A stretch of DNA of 64,000 bases from JAEUIE01 sp046350055 (GCA_046350055.1 JAXMBC010000001.1:2480001-2544000); one strand, 5' to 3'; positions 33,707 to 42,263 are shown, counted from the first letter of the stretch. Translations and numbers: made by a program. The notes: generated by a model from the letters alone, not told the origin.

Positions 33707-34195
33707 ATGAGTTTGCGTATCCTGATCACCGGTGGCACGTTTGACAAGTTCTACGATGCCATCCAGGGGGAACTGACCTTCCGCGAAAGCCATTTGCCTG
33801 CGATTTTGAAGCAATCGCGGGTGACACTGCCAATCAAAATCGAAGTCTGTCTGCTGAAGGACAGTCTGCAGATGAACGATGCCGACAGGGAGACTGTCCT
33901 GGCTTCCTGCCTGAGGGCAAGTGAAGAGCATCTGGTGGTCGTGCACGGCACAGACACCATGGTGCAGACGGCACAGGTGCTCAGTCATGCTGCCATTGAC
34001 AAGACCATCGTACTGACCGGTGCGATGGTGCCTTATGCTATTATTGAGTCGGATGCACTCTTTAACCTGGGATTTGCCCTGGCAGCGTCGCAGTGTCTGC
34101 CTCGCGGAGTCTATGTTGCCATGAATGGGCGAGTATGGCCTGCAAACCAGGTACGCAAGAACAAGAAGCTCGGCATCTTTGAGCAGGTGGATTAG
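33707..34195 (+). CDS. Single-domain L-asparaginase-like protein
   Basis: 162 residues, only the N-terminal domain of a type I/II asparaginase (usual length about 330). The catalytic Thr region is ITGGTFDK near residue 8; the second Thr-Asp pair is HGTDTM; and VLTGAMVPY precedes the region that normally holds the catalytic Lys, which here is not obvious. The gene ends cleanly with a stop two bases from the convergent kinase gene, and the C-terminal domain is not visible downstream. Small asparaginase-domain proteins of this length exist; activity is doubtful. Confidence 0.72.
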   Translation: MSLRILITGGTFDKFYDAIQGELTFRESHLPAILKQSRVTLPIKIEVCLLKDSLQMNDADRETVLASCLRASEEHLVVVHGTDTMVQTAQVLSHAAIDKTIVLTGAMVPYAIIESDALFNLGFALAASQCLPRGVYVAMNGRVWPANQVRKNKKLGIFEQVD

Positions 34196-34198
34196 TAC

Positions 34199-37054
34199 TT
34201 ACGTGGGAACGATGACGGTGCCGGCGAGACGGTCATGCCAGGCACAGTGAGGTCGGGCGATCAGCCAGATCACAGTGACAACGATGAGCACGAGCTGAGG
34301 TGCCTGGTTCCAATGTATCATCATGCCTAGCCAGCGCGTTGTCCATGGTGGCAATAGACTGAGCAACTGAAAGAGTACAAAAGGGCCGATGACGAGCAGG
34401 GTACGCCATGCGAGTCGCCAGCGTTCAGCAGGTTGCCCGTCATGCCGGCGAATGGCGAGCCCCATCAGGCCAAAGCTCCATCTGCCTCGGAACCATATCG
34501 ACCAGATGATGCTGAAGATGAGAATGGCAACAGGCATGATGAGGGGGCTGAGCACTTTGAACTGCGCCATGTTTTCCTTCCAGTTATTCCATTCCCCGGA
34601 TCGACTCTGCACCAGAATAGCAATGCCTGCAGTGAACGCGAAGCACAAAGGGATCAGGATAAGCAGCCATATCCCCTGTAGTGCCAGTGCACGAAATCGT
34701 GCCCAGCGGCCCACACTGAACGGACGATCGGCGAGGTGTGTCAGAGATTGACGAAACTCGTCCAGCGAGCTGATTTGAACAGGTTCAGCCAGCAGTTTCT
34801 CCATGAGTTCAAACGCACCCTGGGGAATCGCCCGGTGCAGGGTTTGCGTTGACAGGGACAGCGGTCCTTCGAGTGCAAATTTGCCTGCCTGTCCCAGGAA
34901 TCGGAGGAGTTCCATTTCACTGGTTGCAATGTGGATTGTGGAGGAGGGTGTTGTTGGAACATCCAGCCACTGTGCACCGCCCCGTTGCTGCAGCCACAGC
35001 TGGTCCATGGAACGGAACGGAGGGATGCTGGCATCCTGCGAGGCAGCATGCAATTCATCACTCAACTCGCGAAGCAGGTGATAGGTGCCAGTCCAGTCGA
35101 GAGTCAGACGCTGATCAACCAGCGATTGCAATGTGATACCCGGCGTAGCGAGAAAGGCGTCCCAGCATTGTTCCCCCTGTTGCCCGCTGCCCAGCCAACG
35201 CCAGCGAGTCGGCCGGCTGACGCTCCGTCGTTTGGCATCGAACCCGTAACACGCCAAAGGACGCAGCCAGATCCAGACGAGCCGCGAGAGACGTTCATCT
35301 TTACCAATCAGCACACACTGGTCTTCCGAACGCCAGAGTTCGTGCGTCACCAGGAAACTGCCCAGGTGGTACGGTTCGGGTAGAAGTTTGGCTTTGGCGG
35401 GCATAACCTGCGCGAGCCTGGCCATGTCAAGAGTCGTGCGAGGTGGTGGAACTGGCAGCCAGATAGTCGCGGTGCCACTGAGCAACTCATGCAGCCCGCG
35501 GTAGCCATTACGACGACGCATCGTAAGGCTGACCAGCACCAGTCCTGCCAGAGAACTGAGGAAGGTATCCCCTGCATCCAGATGCCAGCCTTCCTTCGTT
35601 TCAGTTTGTTCGTTCTTCACTTGCAGTGAAGGCTTGGAGTTCAGTTGGATGTTGAACCCGAGCAGCACCCATTCAAGCAGCAAGCCTGAGAGCATGAACA
35701 CCAGGTTTCGCAGGAATACCTGCCGAACGGCGGGACGACCACCTTTCTGGGGATCAACCAGTCGCAGTCGGAAGCACCATTTACCCAGCGTGGTGCCCCA
35801 GCGCATCTCGGGAAGCATAAAGAACAGGGACTGTGTCAGGATGGAAAGGATGAGAGTGGACCAGAAGGAATCGCCAAAGAGCAGGTCGATGCCTTCCTGA
35901 AAGTCTTTGCTGGTGGTGTGAAGAAACAACTCGCCCAACAGGATGCCAATGATGCCCATGCCGATCATGGCAACCATGTAATCAACAGCGAACGCTGCCA
36001 TGCGCGAGCCGAAGCGGACGATGCGGGTTCGATCAGGCATGAAGGGCTGCAATGCCTGACGCATCGCTTCCAGATCGCGAAACCGCTTGCTGCGATCACG
36101 CTCCAGTGCTTTGAATACCAGGGTTTCCAGGCCAGCAGGCAGGTCGGTGCGGCTTTCGTGGATAGGATCCGGATCTTCGCTGACGATCCGAGCCAATACC
36201 GCAGTTACGCTCTGCTGATCCTCGAACGGAGCCTTGCCGGTGAGAAGGTAATAGAGCGTCGCTCCTACAGCGTATACATCCACTTGCTGGTCGATGTGCT
36301 GGCCTTTGATCTGCTCCGGAGCAGCGTAGAGTGGGGTGCCTATGAATGTGCCAGTTCCTGTGAGTTGCACCGCCGTGGGTGCTTCCGTGGCGGAAGACTG
36401 TTCAAGCACCTTGGCGAGGCCGAAGTCGCCGATCTTGGCCCGACCGTGTTCGTCCAGGAAGCAGTTGGCGGGCTTAACATCACGATGCACCAGACCCAGG
36501 CGATGGGCTTCCTGCAATCCTTGGATGATATCGTGGATGAGGGCAACGGCTTGATTGGGAGGCAGTGGCCCTTTCGCTTTGACCAGATCGATGAACGTCT
36601 GCCCCGGCATCAATTCCATAACGATGTAGGGTTGGCCACGATCTTCATCCGCAGCGATGACGAAGACACAGCGTGGGTGACTGATGGAACTGGCGAGGCG
36701 GCCTTCCTGGCGGAAACGCTGGGTGGCGGAATCACTGAGATCCGAGCCGCGCTTGATGAGCTTAAGGGCGACCTTCTGGCCACTGGCCATATCTTCCGCT
36801 TCGTAGACAGCACCCATGCCGCCTGCACCCAGCTTTTTGAGCAGGCGGTAACCTCCTACCTGATCTGGAGCAGCGGAGGGTTGGCCATTCTCCCCGCGGT
36901 GAACATAAGTGTTCTCTTGTGGGGTATAGATTCCTGTGGCTTCCAGCGGCGTGCCAGTGACGGTGCTGAGGGAGGAGCCACATCGGCTGCAAAACCGGGG
37001 GGCTTCTCCTTCGTAGCTGAACTCCGCCTGGCACGCGGGGCACCGGCACTGCAT
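34199..37054 (-). CDS. Ser/Thr protein kinase with zinc ribbon and RDD membrane domains
   Basis: 951 residues. N-terminal zinc ribbon (Cys5, Cys8, Cys22, Cys25), linker, then a Hanks-type kinase domain (about 69-335): glycine loop LGAGGMGAVYEAE, Lys98 in VALKLI, HRDVKPAN (190-197), DFG (210-212). An RDD-type membrane domain starts at RFGSRMAAFAVDY (about 345) and runs to about 535. A central soluble region includes a weakly kinase-like part. A second RDD-like membrane block lies at the C-terminus (about 830-951). Such kinases phosphorylate unknown envelope or signalling targets. It is convergent with the asparaginase-like gene. Confidence 0.85.
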   Translation of the reverse strand: MQCRCPACQAEFSYEGEAPRFCSRCGSSLSTVTGTPLEATGIYTPQENTYVHRGENGQPSAAPDQVGGYRLLKKLGAGGMGAVYEAEDMASGQKVALKLIKRGSDLSDSATQRFRQEGRLASSISHPRCVFVIAADEDRGQPYIVMELMPGQTFIDLVKAKGPLPPNQAVALIHDIIQGLQEAHRLGLVHRDVKPANCFLDEHGRAKIGDFGLAKVLEQSSATEAPTAVQLTGTGTFIGTPLYAAPEQIKGQHIDQQVDVYAVGATLYYLLTGKAPFEDQQSVTAVLARIVSEDPDPIHESRTDLPAGLETLVFKALERDRSKRFRDLEAMRQALQPFMPDRTRIVRFGSRMAAFAVDYMVAMIGMGIIGILLGELFLHTTSKDFQEGIDLLFGDSFWSTLILSILTQSLFFMLPEMRWGTTLGKWCFRLRLVDPQKGGRPAVRQVFLRNLVFMLSGLLLEWVLLGFNIQLNSKPSLQVKNEQTETKEGWHLDAGDTFLSSLAGLVLVSLTMRRRNGYRGLHELLSGTATIWLPVPPPRTTLDMARLAQVMPAKAKLLPEPYHLGSFLVTHELWRSEDQCVLIGKDERLSRLVWIWLRPLACYGFDAKRRSVSRPTRWRWLGSGQQGEQCWDAFLATPGITLQSLVDQRLTLDWTGTYHLLRELSDELHAASQDASIPPFRSMDQLWLQQRGGAQWLDVPTTPSSTIHIATSEMELLRFLGQAGKFALEGPLSLSTQTLHRAIPQGAFELMEKLLAEPVQISSLDEFRQSLTHLADRPFSVGRWARFRALALQGIWLLILIPLCFAFTAGIAILVQSRSGEWNNWKENMAQFKVLSPLIMPVAILIFSIIWSIWFRGRWSFGLMGLAIRRHDGQPAERWRLAWRTLLVIGPFVLFQLLSLLPPWTTRWLGMMIHWNQAPQLVLIVVTVIWLIARPHCAWHDRLAGTVIVPT

Positions 37055-37159
37055 CAGGGACTCCGCTGGTAGTTGGGTACTGTTCTATCACTATTCGGGG
37101 AGAGAGGGGGGAGGATTGGAGCCTAGCTGTGTTACTGAGGTGACGAGGTTTTGACTCCA

Positions 37160-38074
37160 TCACACGACGGGCTGCTTTTCTGGATGAAGATAAATGAAGC
37201 TCTTTCCCAGCTTGCCAGCGTAATTGCCGGCGGAGATGCGTTCGAGACCTTGCGTGTGACGGGAAGACTGGATGGCAGCTTGCATGGCTGCAGCGATGGT
37301 ATTCAAATCGCAGCCATTAAGAATGATTTCCTGTACAGAGACGACTCCCGCTGGCAGACGTGTTGTCACTCCTGGTTTGTCTCGAAGCGTAGGGCAATAT
37401 TCGGCAAAGGTGCTGCCCACGATGAACTTGTACTTGCTGCCTGCCTTGGAGCCACTGCCAGCCAGGCCGCCGGGGAAGGGCATAATGACCCCGGGCCGCC
37501 GGGCTGCTTCAACACCCTTCATGGCTGCATCGACGGCTGCATCGATAGTGTGACCAAAGTACCAGAGGTTGCCACCCATCAAGCCATCACGAAAACCGAA
37601 CCGGCGGTCGAGAAAGAACTCTCCGCCAAGAATAGGGATGACCCAGCCGGGGCGGCCGAAGCGTTCGTCACGAAACTGGTGGCCATCGCCGAAGTAGCTG
37701 ATTTTCCGGCCAAGTTTGAAATAGGTCTCGGCATCGTGCATGGTGCTGAAGCAGGCTGTGGTGGGGCATGTCAGCACATTCTGGCTGACTCGAACCAGCA
37801 GTGAGCGTTCCAGCTTTTCTGCACGGTCTTTCCAGAAGCGTGGTACGTGAAACTGTACTACTGCTCCGGGCCGTCCGTCGGGTGTATCGCGAGGCTCTAC
37901 ATAATGCGACATTCCTGCTTCACAATCGCAGAGAATGGTGCTGCTGGCATTGCCGGTGCAGGCGTTTACCGCCTGATCAACCCAATAGCGATCTCGAGCC
38001 GTAATTAAAATCTCGGCATAGATGCTGCGAAAGGCTTCGGCGTAGGTGTCGTCAACAGGGGCGAGATTGGGCAT
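37160..38074 (-). CDS. ftr: Formylmethanofuran:H4MPT formyltransferase, divergent copy 2
   Basis: 304 residues from ATG 38074. The same family landmarks as copy 1 are present: VDDTYAEAFRSIYAEIL, NVLTCPTTACFSTM, ISYFGDGHQF, MPFPGGLAGSGSKAGSKYKF and SAGNYAGKLGKSFIYL. The two copies are clearly related but differ at most positions in the middle, so this is an old paralogue rather than a recent duplication. It is not next to fhcC. A different formyl-carrier specificity or a non-enzymatic role are possible. The start is separated from prs by an inverted-repeat element. Confidence 0.88.
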   Translation of the reverse strand: MPNLAPVDDTYAEAFRSIYAEILITARDRYWVDQAVNACTGNASSTILCDCEAGMSHYVEPRDTPDGRPGAVVQFHVPRFWKDRAEKLERSLLVRVSQNVLTCPTTACFSTMHDAETYFKLGRKISYFGDGHQFRDERFGRPGWVIPILGGEFFLDRRFGFRDGLMGGNLWYFGHTIDAAVDAAMKGVEAARRPGVIMPFPGGLAGSGSKAGSKYKFIVGSTFAEYCPTLRDKPGVTTRLPAGVVSVQEIILNGCDLNTIAAAMQAAIQSSRHTQGLERISAGNYAGKLGKSFIYLHPEKQPVV

Positions 38075-38078
38075 AGGA

Positions 38079-38215
38079 ATCAGAATCCAGGAGCCAGAAG
38101 CTAGAATAGAAGACCAATTGCTGCTATTACCCAGCTCAAGCATGCAGCTTCTATCCTAGTAATTGGGCCTGTTACGTACCTACTCTGAATTCTGGCTTCT
38201 GTCTCCTGGATTCTT
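38079..38215. repeat. Inverted repeat element between ftr copy 2 and prs
   Basis: Left arm 38079-38112 contains AGAATCCAGGAG and CAGAAG; right arm 38183-38215 is its reverse complement with few mismatches (AGAATCCAGGAGACAGAAGC on the minus strand). The 70-bp centre has a further CAATT...AATTG pairing. One arm-like copy occurs at 22836-22868. No transposase is nearby; it resembles a small non-autonomous element. Confidence 0.7.
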
Positions 38216-38285
38216 CTCCGTTGACTCCCCTTCCCCTGCTCTTCATAATGCCTCTGCCGACTTCTTGCTGCACCCTGGGCCACCC

Positions 38286-39242
38286 ATGCTGAACTACGAG
38301 ATCAAGATCTTTACCGGGCGAGCGAATCCGATCCTCGCTCACGAGATTGCTTCGTACCTGGGGTTGACCCTCGGCAAGCACACCCCTGGCAATTTTCCCG
38401 ATGGCGAAATCAGTTATCGCATCGATGAAGATGTCCGCGGCCGCGACGTCTTCATTGTGCAGCCGACTTGTCATCCGGTGAATGAAACGCTGATGGAACT
38501 GCTCATCATGATTGATGCGTTCCGTCGGGCCTCAGCAGCCCGCATTGCCGTGGTGTTACCGTACTATGGCTATGCCCGGCAGGATCGCAAGGATCAGGGC
38601 CGTGTGCCCATCACCGCCAAACTGGTAGCCGATCTCATCACCAAAGCGGGGGCCAGCCGGGTGCTGACCATGGATTTGCATGCAGCCCAGATTCAGGGGT
38701 TCTTTGACATCCCGGTCGATCATCTCACTGCAGCTCCCATCTTTGTTCGCTATCTGCGTGATCAGCGGTACAAGCCCGAGGACATCGTGTTTGTCAGTCC
38801 TGACGAAGGGCGTGTAAAGACTTCCGTCTTTTACCAGAAGCGACTTGGCGGTGAACTCGCAATAGTCGATAAACGCCGAAGCAGCGCCACGGAAACCAAG
38901 CAGGCCTTCCTCATCGGAGCCAGTCTGAAGGACAAAGTCTGTTTCATGTTTGATGACATGATTTCGACTGGTGGTAGCATTGTCGGTGCCGTGAATATTG
39001 CCAAAGCAGCAGGTGCCCGGGAAGTACACATCTTTGCCACCCACCCGGTACTATGTGGCAGTGCGGTCGAGAAACTGCGTGAGGCACAGATCAACAGCAT
39101 CGTGCTGACGAATACGATTCCCATCAGTCCGCAGAAGCAGCTACCGATCATGAAAGTGCTGTCTGTTGGACCGTTACTGGGCGAAGCGATTCGTCGCCTG
39201 CATAGCAACGAATCAGTCAGCCGTCTTTTTGATCCACTCTAA
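38286..39242 (+). CDS. prs: Ribose-phosphate pyrophosphokinase
   Basis: 318 residues from ATG 38286; the upstream open frame crosses the repeat element and is excluded. The enzyme makes PRPP from ribose 5-phosphate and ATP for nucleotide, His and Trp synthesis. Motifs: FTGRANP at the N-terminus, FPDGEI, ATP-binding YYGYARQDRKD, MDLHAAQIQGFF, and the PRPP loop FDDMISTGGS. Length matches class I enzymes. The stop shares the tetramer CTAA with the convergent gene. Confidence 0.95.
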   Translation: MLNYEIKIFTGRANPILAHEIASYLGLTLGKHTPGNFPDGEISYRIDEDVRGRDVFIVQPTCHPVNETLMELLIMIDAFRRASAARIAVVLPYYGYARQDRKDQGRVPITAKLVADLITKAGASRVLTMDLHAAQIQGFFDIPVDHLTAAPIFVRYLRDQRYKPEDIVFVSPDEGRVKTSVFYQKRLGGELAIVDKRRSSATETKQAFLIGASLKDKVCFMFDDMISTGGSIVGAVNIAKAAGAREVHIFATHPVLCGSAVEKLREAQINSIVLTNTIPISPQKQLPIMKVLSVGPLLGEAIRRLHSNESVSRLFDPL

Positions 39243-40081
39243 GTTGTGGCTGTGGGAAGAGCCAGTTGCATGTTGCGTAGAGATTCCCGGGCAATGGTCT
39301 CGGGATCGGGTGTATAGTCGAAGACTTCCACAGAGACCCAGCCGGCATAGCGTGCTGTCTGCAATGCTTTCATGATGGGGCGAAAAGGCATTGCACCAAA
39401 ACCGGGTCCTCTTCGGTTGGGGTCATTGGCATGGAAGTGACCCGCTGACGCAATGTACTCCTGGATGAGGCGGGCGATGGCCAGGCCGTCATCCATGGTG
39501 TTGCACTCGGCTGCCATCGCCTTGACGTCAAGGTGCAACACACACAGAGGATGATCGACAGCTTTAACGAGTTGCATCCCCTCGGCACACGTGTTGATGA
39601 AGTTGGTCTCGGCGGTGCCGAGCGGTTCCAGACAGAGCCTGACGCCAAGTTCACCCAGCCGGGGCATCGTTTGTTTGAGGGTATCGAGAGCGTATTCAAA
39701 AGCCTGGGCAGGCGTTACTTCTGGCAAGCGGTTGCGCTGTTGAGGCGAGCCGAGCACCATAAGTGAGCCGCCAAGGTCGTGACAGAGTTTGCCGAGATCT
39801 GCGAGGTATTGAGCCGTTTGCTGGCGTATGGCAGCATGGGGATGAGTCAGATGGTAGCCTGTAGTCCTGGCAAGCAGCCAGTGCAGCCCGATGATCTGAA
39901 TGTCTGCGGCTTCAGCAATGGCACGGAACCGCTGACGTTCTGCGGTGGGCCAGAGAGTGGGCTGAGAGCTGAGAGTAAAGGGTGCAACTTCGAGACCGCG
40001 ATAACCTAGCCGGGCAATACACTCGCAGATACGCTGATGTTCCCAGCCTTCGAAAGTCTCGTTGCAGATGGCATATGACAT
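39239..40081 (-). CDS. Sugar phosphate isomerase/epimerase-like TIM-barrel protein
   Basis: 280 residues from ATG 40081; the frame continues to 40117 but without a better start. It has the xylose-isomerase-like barrel pattern with metal-ligand candidates in CLEPLG (Glu), HLDVKA (Asp), GHFHANDPNRRGPG (His, Asp) and SVEVFDY (Glu). Planctomycetes have many paralogues acting on unknown sugars or inositols. Its upstream region contains the first of the 11-bp phased repeat arrays, which could control it. Confidence 0.8.
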   Translation of the reverse strand: MSYAICNETFEGWEHQRICECIARLGYRGLEVAPFTLSSQPTLWPTAERQRFRAIAEAADIQIIGLHWLLARTTGYHLTHPHAAIRQQTAQYLADLGKLCHDLGGSLMVLGSPQQRNRLPEVTPAQAFEYALDTLKQTMPRLGELGVRLCLEPLGTAETNFINTCAEGMQLVKAVDHPLCVLHLDVKAMAAECNTMDDGLAIARLIQEYIASAGHFHANDPNRRGPGFGAMPFRPIMKALQTARYAGWVSVEVFDYTPDPETIARESLRNMQLALPTATT

Positions 40082-40130
40082 GACACAAAGAATAGGGGGG
40101 GCGTCCGTGCCCAGCAAGACCCATCCTGGG

Positions 40131-40492
40131 TGTTTCTAGTGTGTCAGTAAGTTGTCAATAAGTTGTCGATAACAGGGTCACGTCTCCTGCCGTGCCCCCG
40201 CATCGACGAGGGGTAATCTAACGTGACTGCATAGCATAATCAAGGAGAATTTCAGGAAGATTTTACCAAATTGATAAAATCGGTAAATTTGACTTGAATT
40301 GCATAATCGTTGCAGGTGTGCAACTCGACGTCATTTCGACAGTTTGTCAACCAGTCATTGACAAGTTATTGACAGGTTATTGACAGCATCAACTTTCATG
40401 CCATTTTCCCTGGCTTGACGCAGGGATGTCAATGTACTGTGTATCGAATGTTCACAGACTGTTCACAAGTTGTTCATGAGTTGTATGCCTGC
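40131..40492. repeat. Three 11-bp phased repeat arrays around an AT-rich segment
   Basis: This 410-bp gene-free region (40082-40491) holds units headed by TGT at exact 11-bp spacing. Array 1: units at 40131, 40142, 40153 and 40164 (TGTCAGTAAGT, TGTCAATAAGT, TGTCGATAACA plus a weaker first unit). Array 2, opposite orientation: units ending TTGACA at 40353, 40364 and 40375, plus a forward copy at 40346. Array 3: units at 40427, 40438, 40449, 40460, 40471 and weakly 40482 (TGTCAATGTAC, TGTTCACAGAC, TGTTCACAAGT, TGTTCATGAGT). An AT-rich stretch (about 40240-40305) and a perfect hairpin (40309-40324) lie between arrays 1 and 2. They are helically phased protein-binding sites, either an operator or an origin-like structure. 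Confidence 0.7.
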
Positions 40493-41109
40493 TACCAGGG
40501 GGTGTCCATTGCATTCACGATAGCTACAGCCAGATCTTCCACGACTTTCATTTTTGCAGTTGCAAAAGATTGTCCTAATTCCTGGGCATACGGAGCAGTG
40601 CGGCTGAACATCAACGGCTTCAGAGGCACTGCACTTACAACTTGTGGTGGCGGAGCTTGTACATCAGTTTGTGGTACAGGTTGCGGAGCAGATGGTAATG
40701 CGGGCTGGGTCGTAGCAGGCATGAAATAGTTCTGCCCAGTTCGAGTGTCGATGAAGCTGACCTCCACTATCAGGGTAAAGTCACGCTGTCGGGCTTCATT
40801 GAGTTCATTTTGAATCATGACGTGTGAACTGCCTACTTTGATCGTTCCCAGCAGTTCTGCATCAGCCTGCCCATTGACTACCTTATATGGAGTGGTGTCT
40901 TCGATGCGTTTGATCACGGCCTGGGTCAATTCATATTCGACATCGCGGAAAAAGGTCGTGTTACGGAAGATGGGCACTCGCACCGTCTTGATGTCGCCGC
41001 GGGCTCGCGAGCCGAACTGGTAACCAAAGAGGTTGAAGTCGCGCATCGACTCGGCCGTGCAACCGGCGAGGCTCAGAACAGCGATCAGCACTATGCTTAT
41101 CCGCTTCAT
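40492..41109 (-). CDS. lptE: LptE-like outer-membrane lipoprotein
   Basis: 205 residues with a lipoprotein signal (lipobox LAGC, Cys17). The mature part follows the LptE/RlpB pattern: IKTVRVPIFRNTTFFRDVEYELTQAV, then beta strands, and a C-terminal helix. LptE plugs the LptD barrel that inserts LPS into the outer membrane. A Pro/Gln-rich insert (about 132-160) is unusual. It is encoded eight bases after a BamD-like gene, so both belong to outer-membrane assembly. The identity rests on fold-level resemblance, so the symbol is tentative. Confidence 0.7.
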   Translation of the reverse strand: MKRISIVLIAVLSLAGCTAESMRDFNLFGYQFGSRARGDIKTVRVPIFRNTTFFRDVEYELTQAVIKRIEDTTPYKVVNGQADAELLGTIKVGSSHVMIQNELNEARQRDFTLIVEVSFIDTRTGQNYFMPATTQPALPSAPQPVPQTDVQAPPPQVVSAVPLKPLMFSRTAPYAQELGQSFATAKMKVVEDLAVAIVNAMDTPW

Positions 41110-41117
41110 ATGATTCC

Positions 41118-42230
41118 TTACTGTCCGGCGGCTCGTTCTGCTTCGGTCTGTTGACGGATTTCTTCCAGCCGTGCGCTGGCCTTGCGCTCCCAGTCTGTTC
41201 CAACATAGCGGAGTTTGACCAGTTCATAGTAGAAATGGGCAGCACCGGGGTGATTGGTTCGGCGATAGAATTCTGCAACCTTGAAGTCCTTCTCCGCCTG
41301 TTGCTCATTGATCATGGTGAGCGTGCGGTCGAGGAATGCCTTCTTGTCATTCAGTTCAGGGAAGCTGCGGACAGCTTTGTCCACCATCTGCCGGGCCTCG
41401 GTCAGTTTACGGCCATCGTAATCCGAGCCACCGACCTGGCGAATCTTGGACTGAATCGCCAGCTCCATCGCTGCTGGTGCCAGTGGTGAGCGTGGATACT
41501 GTTCGACCAGCAGACTGTAATCGAGATCAGCATCGTCGTAGCGTTCACGGTAGAAGTTCACACCGCCAGCCCGGAAGAGCGCCTGGGGAGCGAGCGGGCC
41601 ACTCGGGTCCTGGGTGTAAACGGCTTCGCAAGCCTTCAGAGCGTAGTTTTCCTGATCGAAGGTAGGCTTCTCCCGTTCCCAATTGAAGATGCGTGGAACG
41701 GTGAACCAGCGTTTACCATCCGCGATCTCATCCTTTTCCTGCATTTCCTTGCGGGTATCTTCAAGCCAGAATTCCGCAATGTAGTTCTGTCGTTCGATGG
41801 CTTCCTTGCGGTAACGTGTCGTGGGGAAGGTCTTCACCAGTTTGGCATACGTGTCACGTGCCTTAGGGTAGTAGCCCTGTGCAAACAGGCACTCTGCTTC
41901 CTGGTAGATGCACTCTTCGTAGATTTCGTTGTTCTTTTGTTTCTCCGCCTTCTTGCCGAGCCAACTGAACCACTTCTCGGCATCAGCATGCTGGCCCTGC
42001 TGCATGAGCAGTTTGGCGGAGGCACAGTCGCCTGCCAGGGTACCCGGAGTCAGTGCATCCTTGGCGTCCCAGTGTCCGGCACGGAGTACGGTTTCCTGCG
42101 GAGGAGGGGGGAGTTGTGCACTCGGCTTGCTCCAGCCATCCCATACTTCAGAAGGCGACCAGGACTGGCAACCACTTCCCAGAAGCAGAAGTGCAATGAG
42201 GGGCCAGATATTCCGAGATGTACGCCTCAT
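41118..42230 (-). CDS. bamD: BamD-like TPR outer-membrane lipoprotein
   Basis: 370 residues with a lipobox (LLGSGC, Cys21). At least five TPR-type helix pairs are visible (AKLLMQQGQHADAEKWFSWL; EAECLFAQGYYPKARDTYAKL; QALFRAGGVNFYRERYDDAD; KDFKVAEFYRRTNHPGAAHFY), as in BamD/ComL, which recruits beta-barrel proteins to BamA. At 370 residues it is longer than E. coli BamD (about 245); the extra is mid-protein. No bamA is nearby. It forms an operon with the LptE-like gene downstream. Confidence 0.78.
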   Translation of the reverse strand: MRRTSRNIWPLIALLLLGSGCQSWSPSEVWDGWSKPSAQLPPPPQETVLRAGHWDAKDALTPGTLAGDCASAKLLMQQGQHADAEKWFSWLGKKAEKQKNNEIYEECIYQEAECLFAQGYYPKARDTYAKLVKTFPTTRYRKEAIERQNYIAEFWLEDTRKEMQEKDEIADGKRWFTVPRIFNWEREKPTFDQENYALKACEAVYTQDPSGPLAPQALFRAGGVNFYRERYDDADLDYSLLVEQYPRSPLAPAAMELAIQSKIRQVGGSDYDGRKLTEARQMVDKAVRSFPELNDKKAFLDRTLTMINEQQAEKDFKVAEFYRRTNHPGAAHFYYELVKLRYVGTDWERKASARLEEIRQQTEAERAAGQ

Positions 42231-42263
42231 GCACCGGCCTCCCCTGACTCCACTGATGGAGCA

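Noticed and set aside
35918..37072. Open frame of 384 codons antisense to the large kinase gene
   Set aside because: Covers the conserved kinase motifs of the real gene on the other strand; no recognisable domain of its own.
26878..38074. Recent duplication of ftr
   Set aside because: The two copies share only family landmarks and differ over most positions, so they are old paralogues.
40131..40492. CRISPR array
   Set aside because: Units are 11 bp and directly adjacent, without unique spacers of 30-40 bp, and no cas gene is present.
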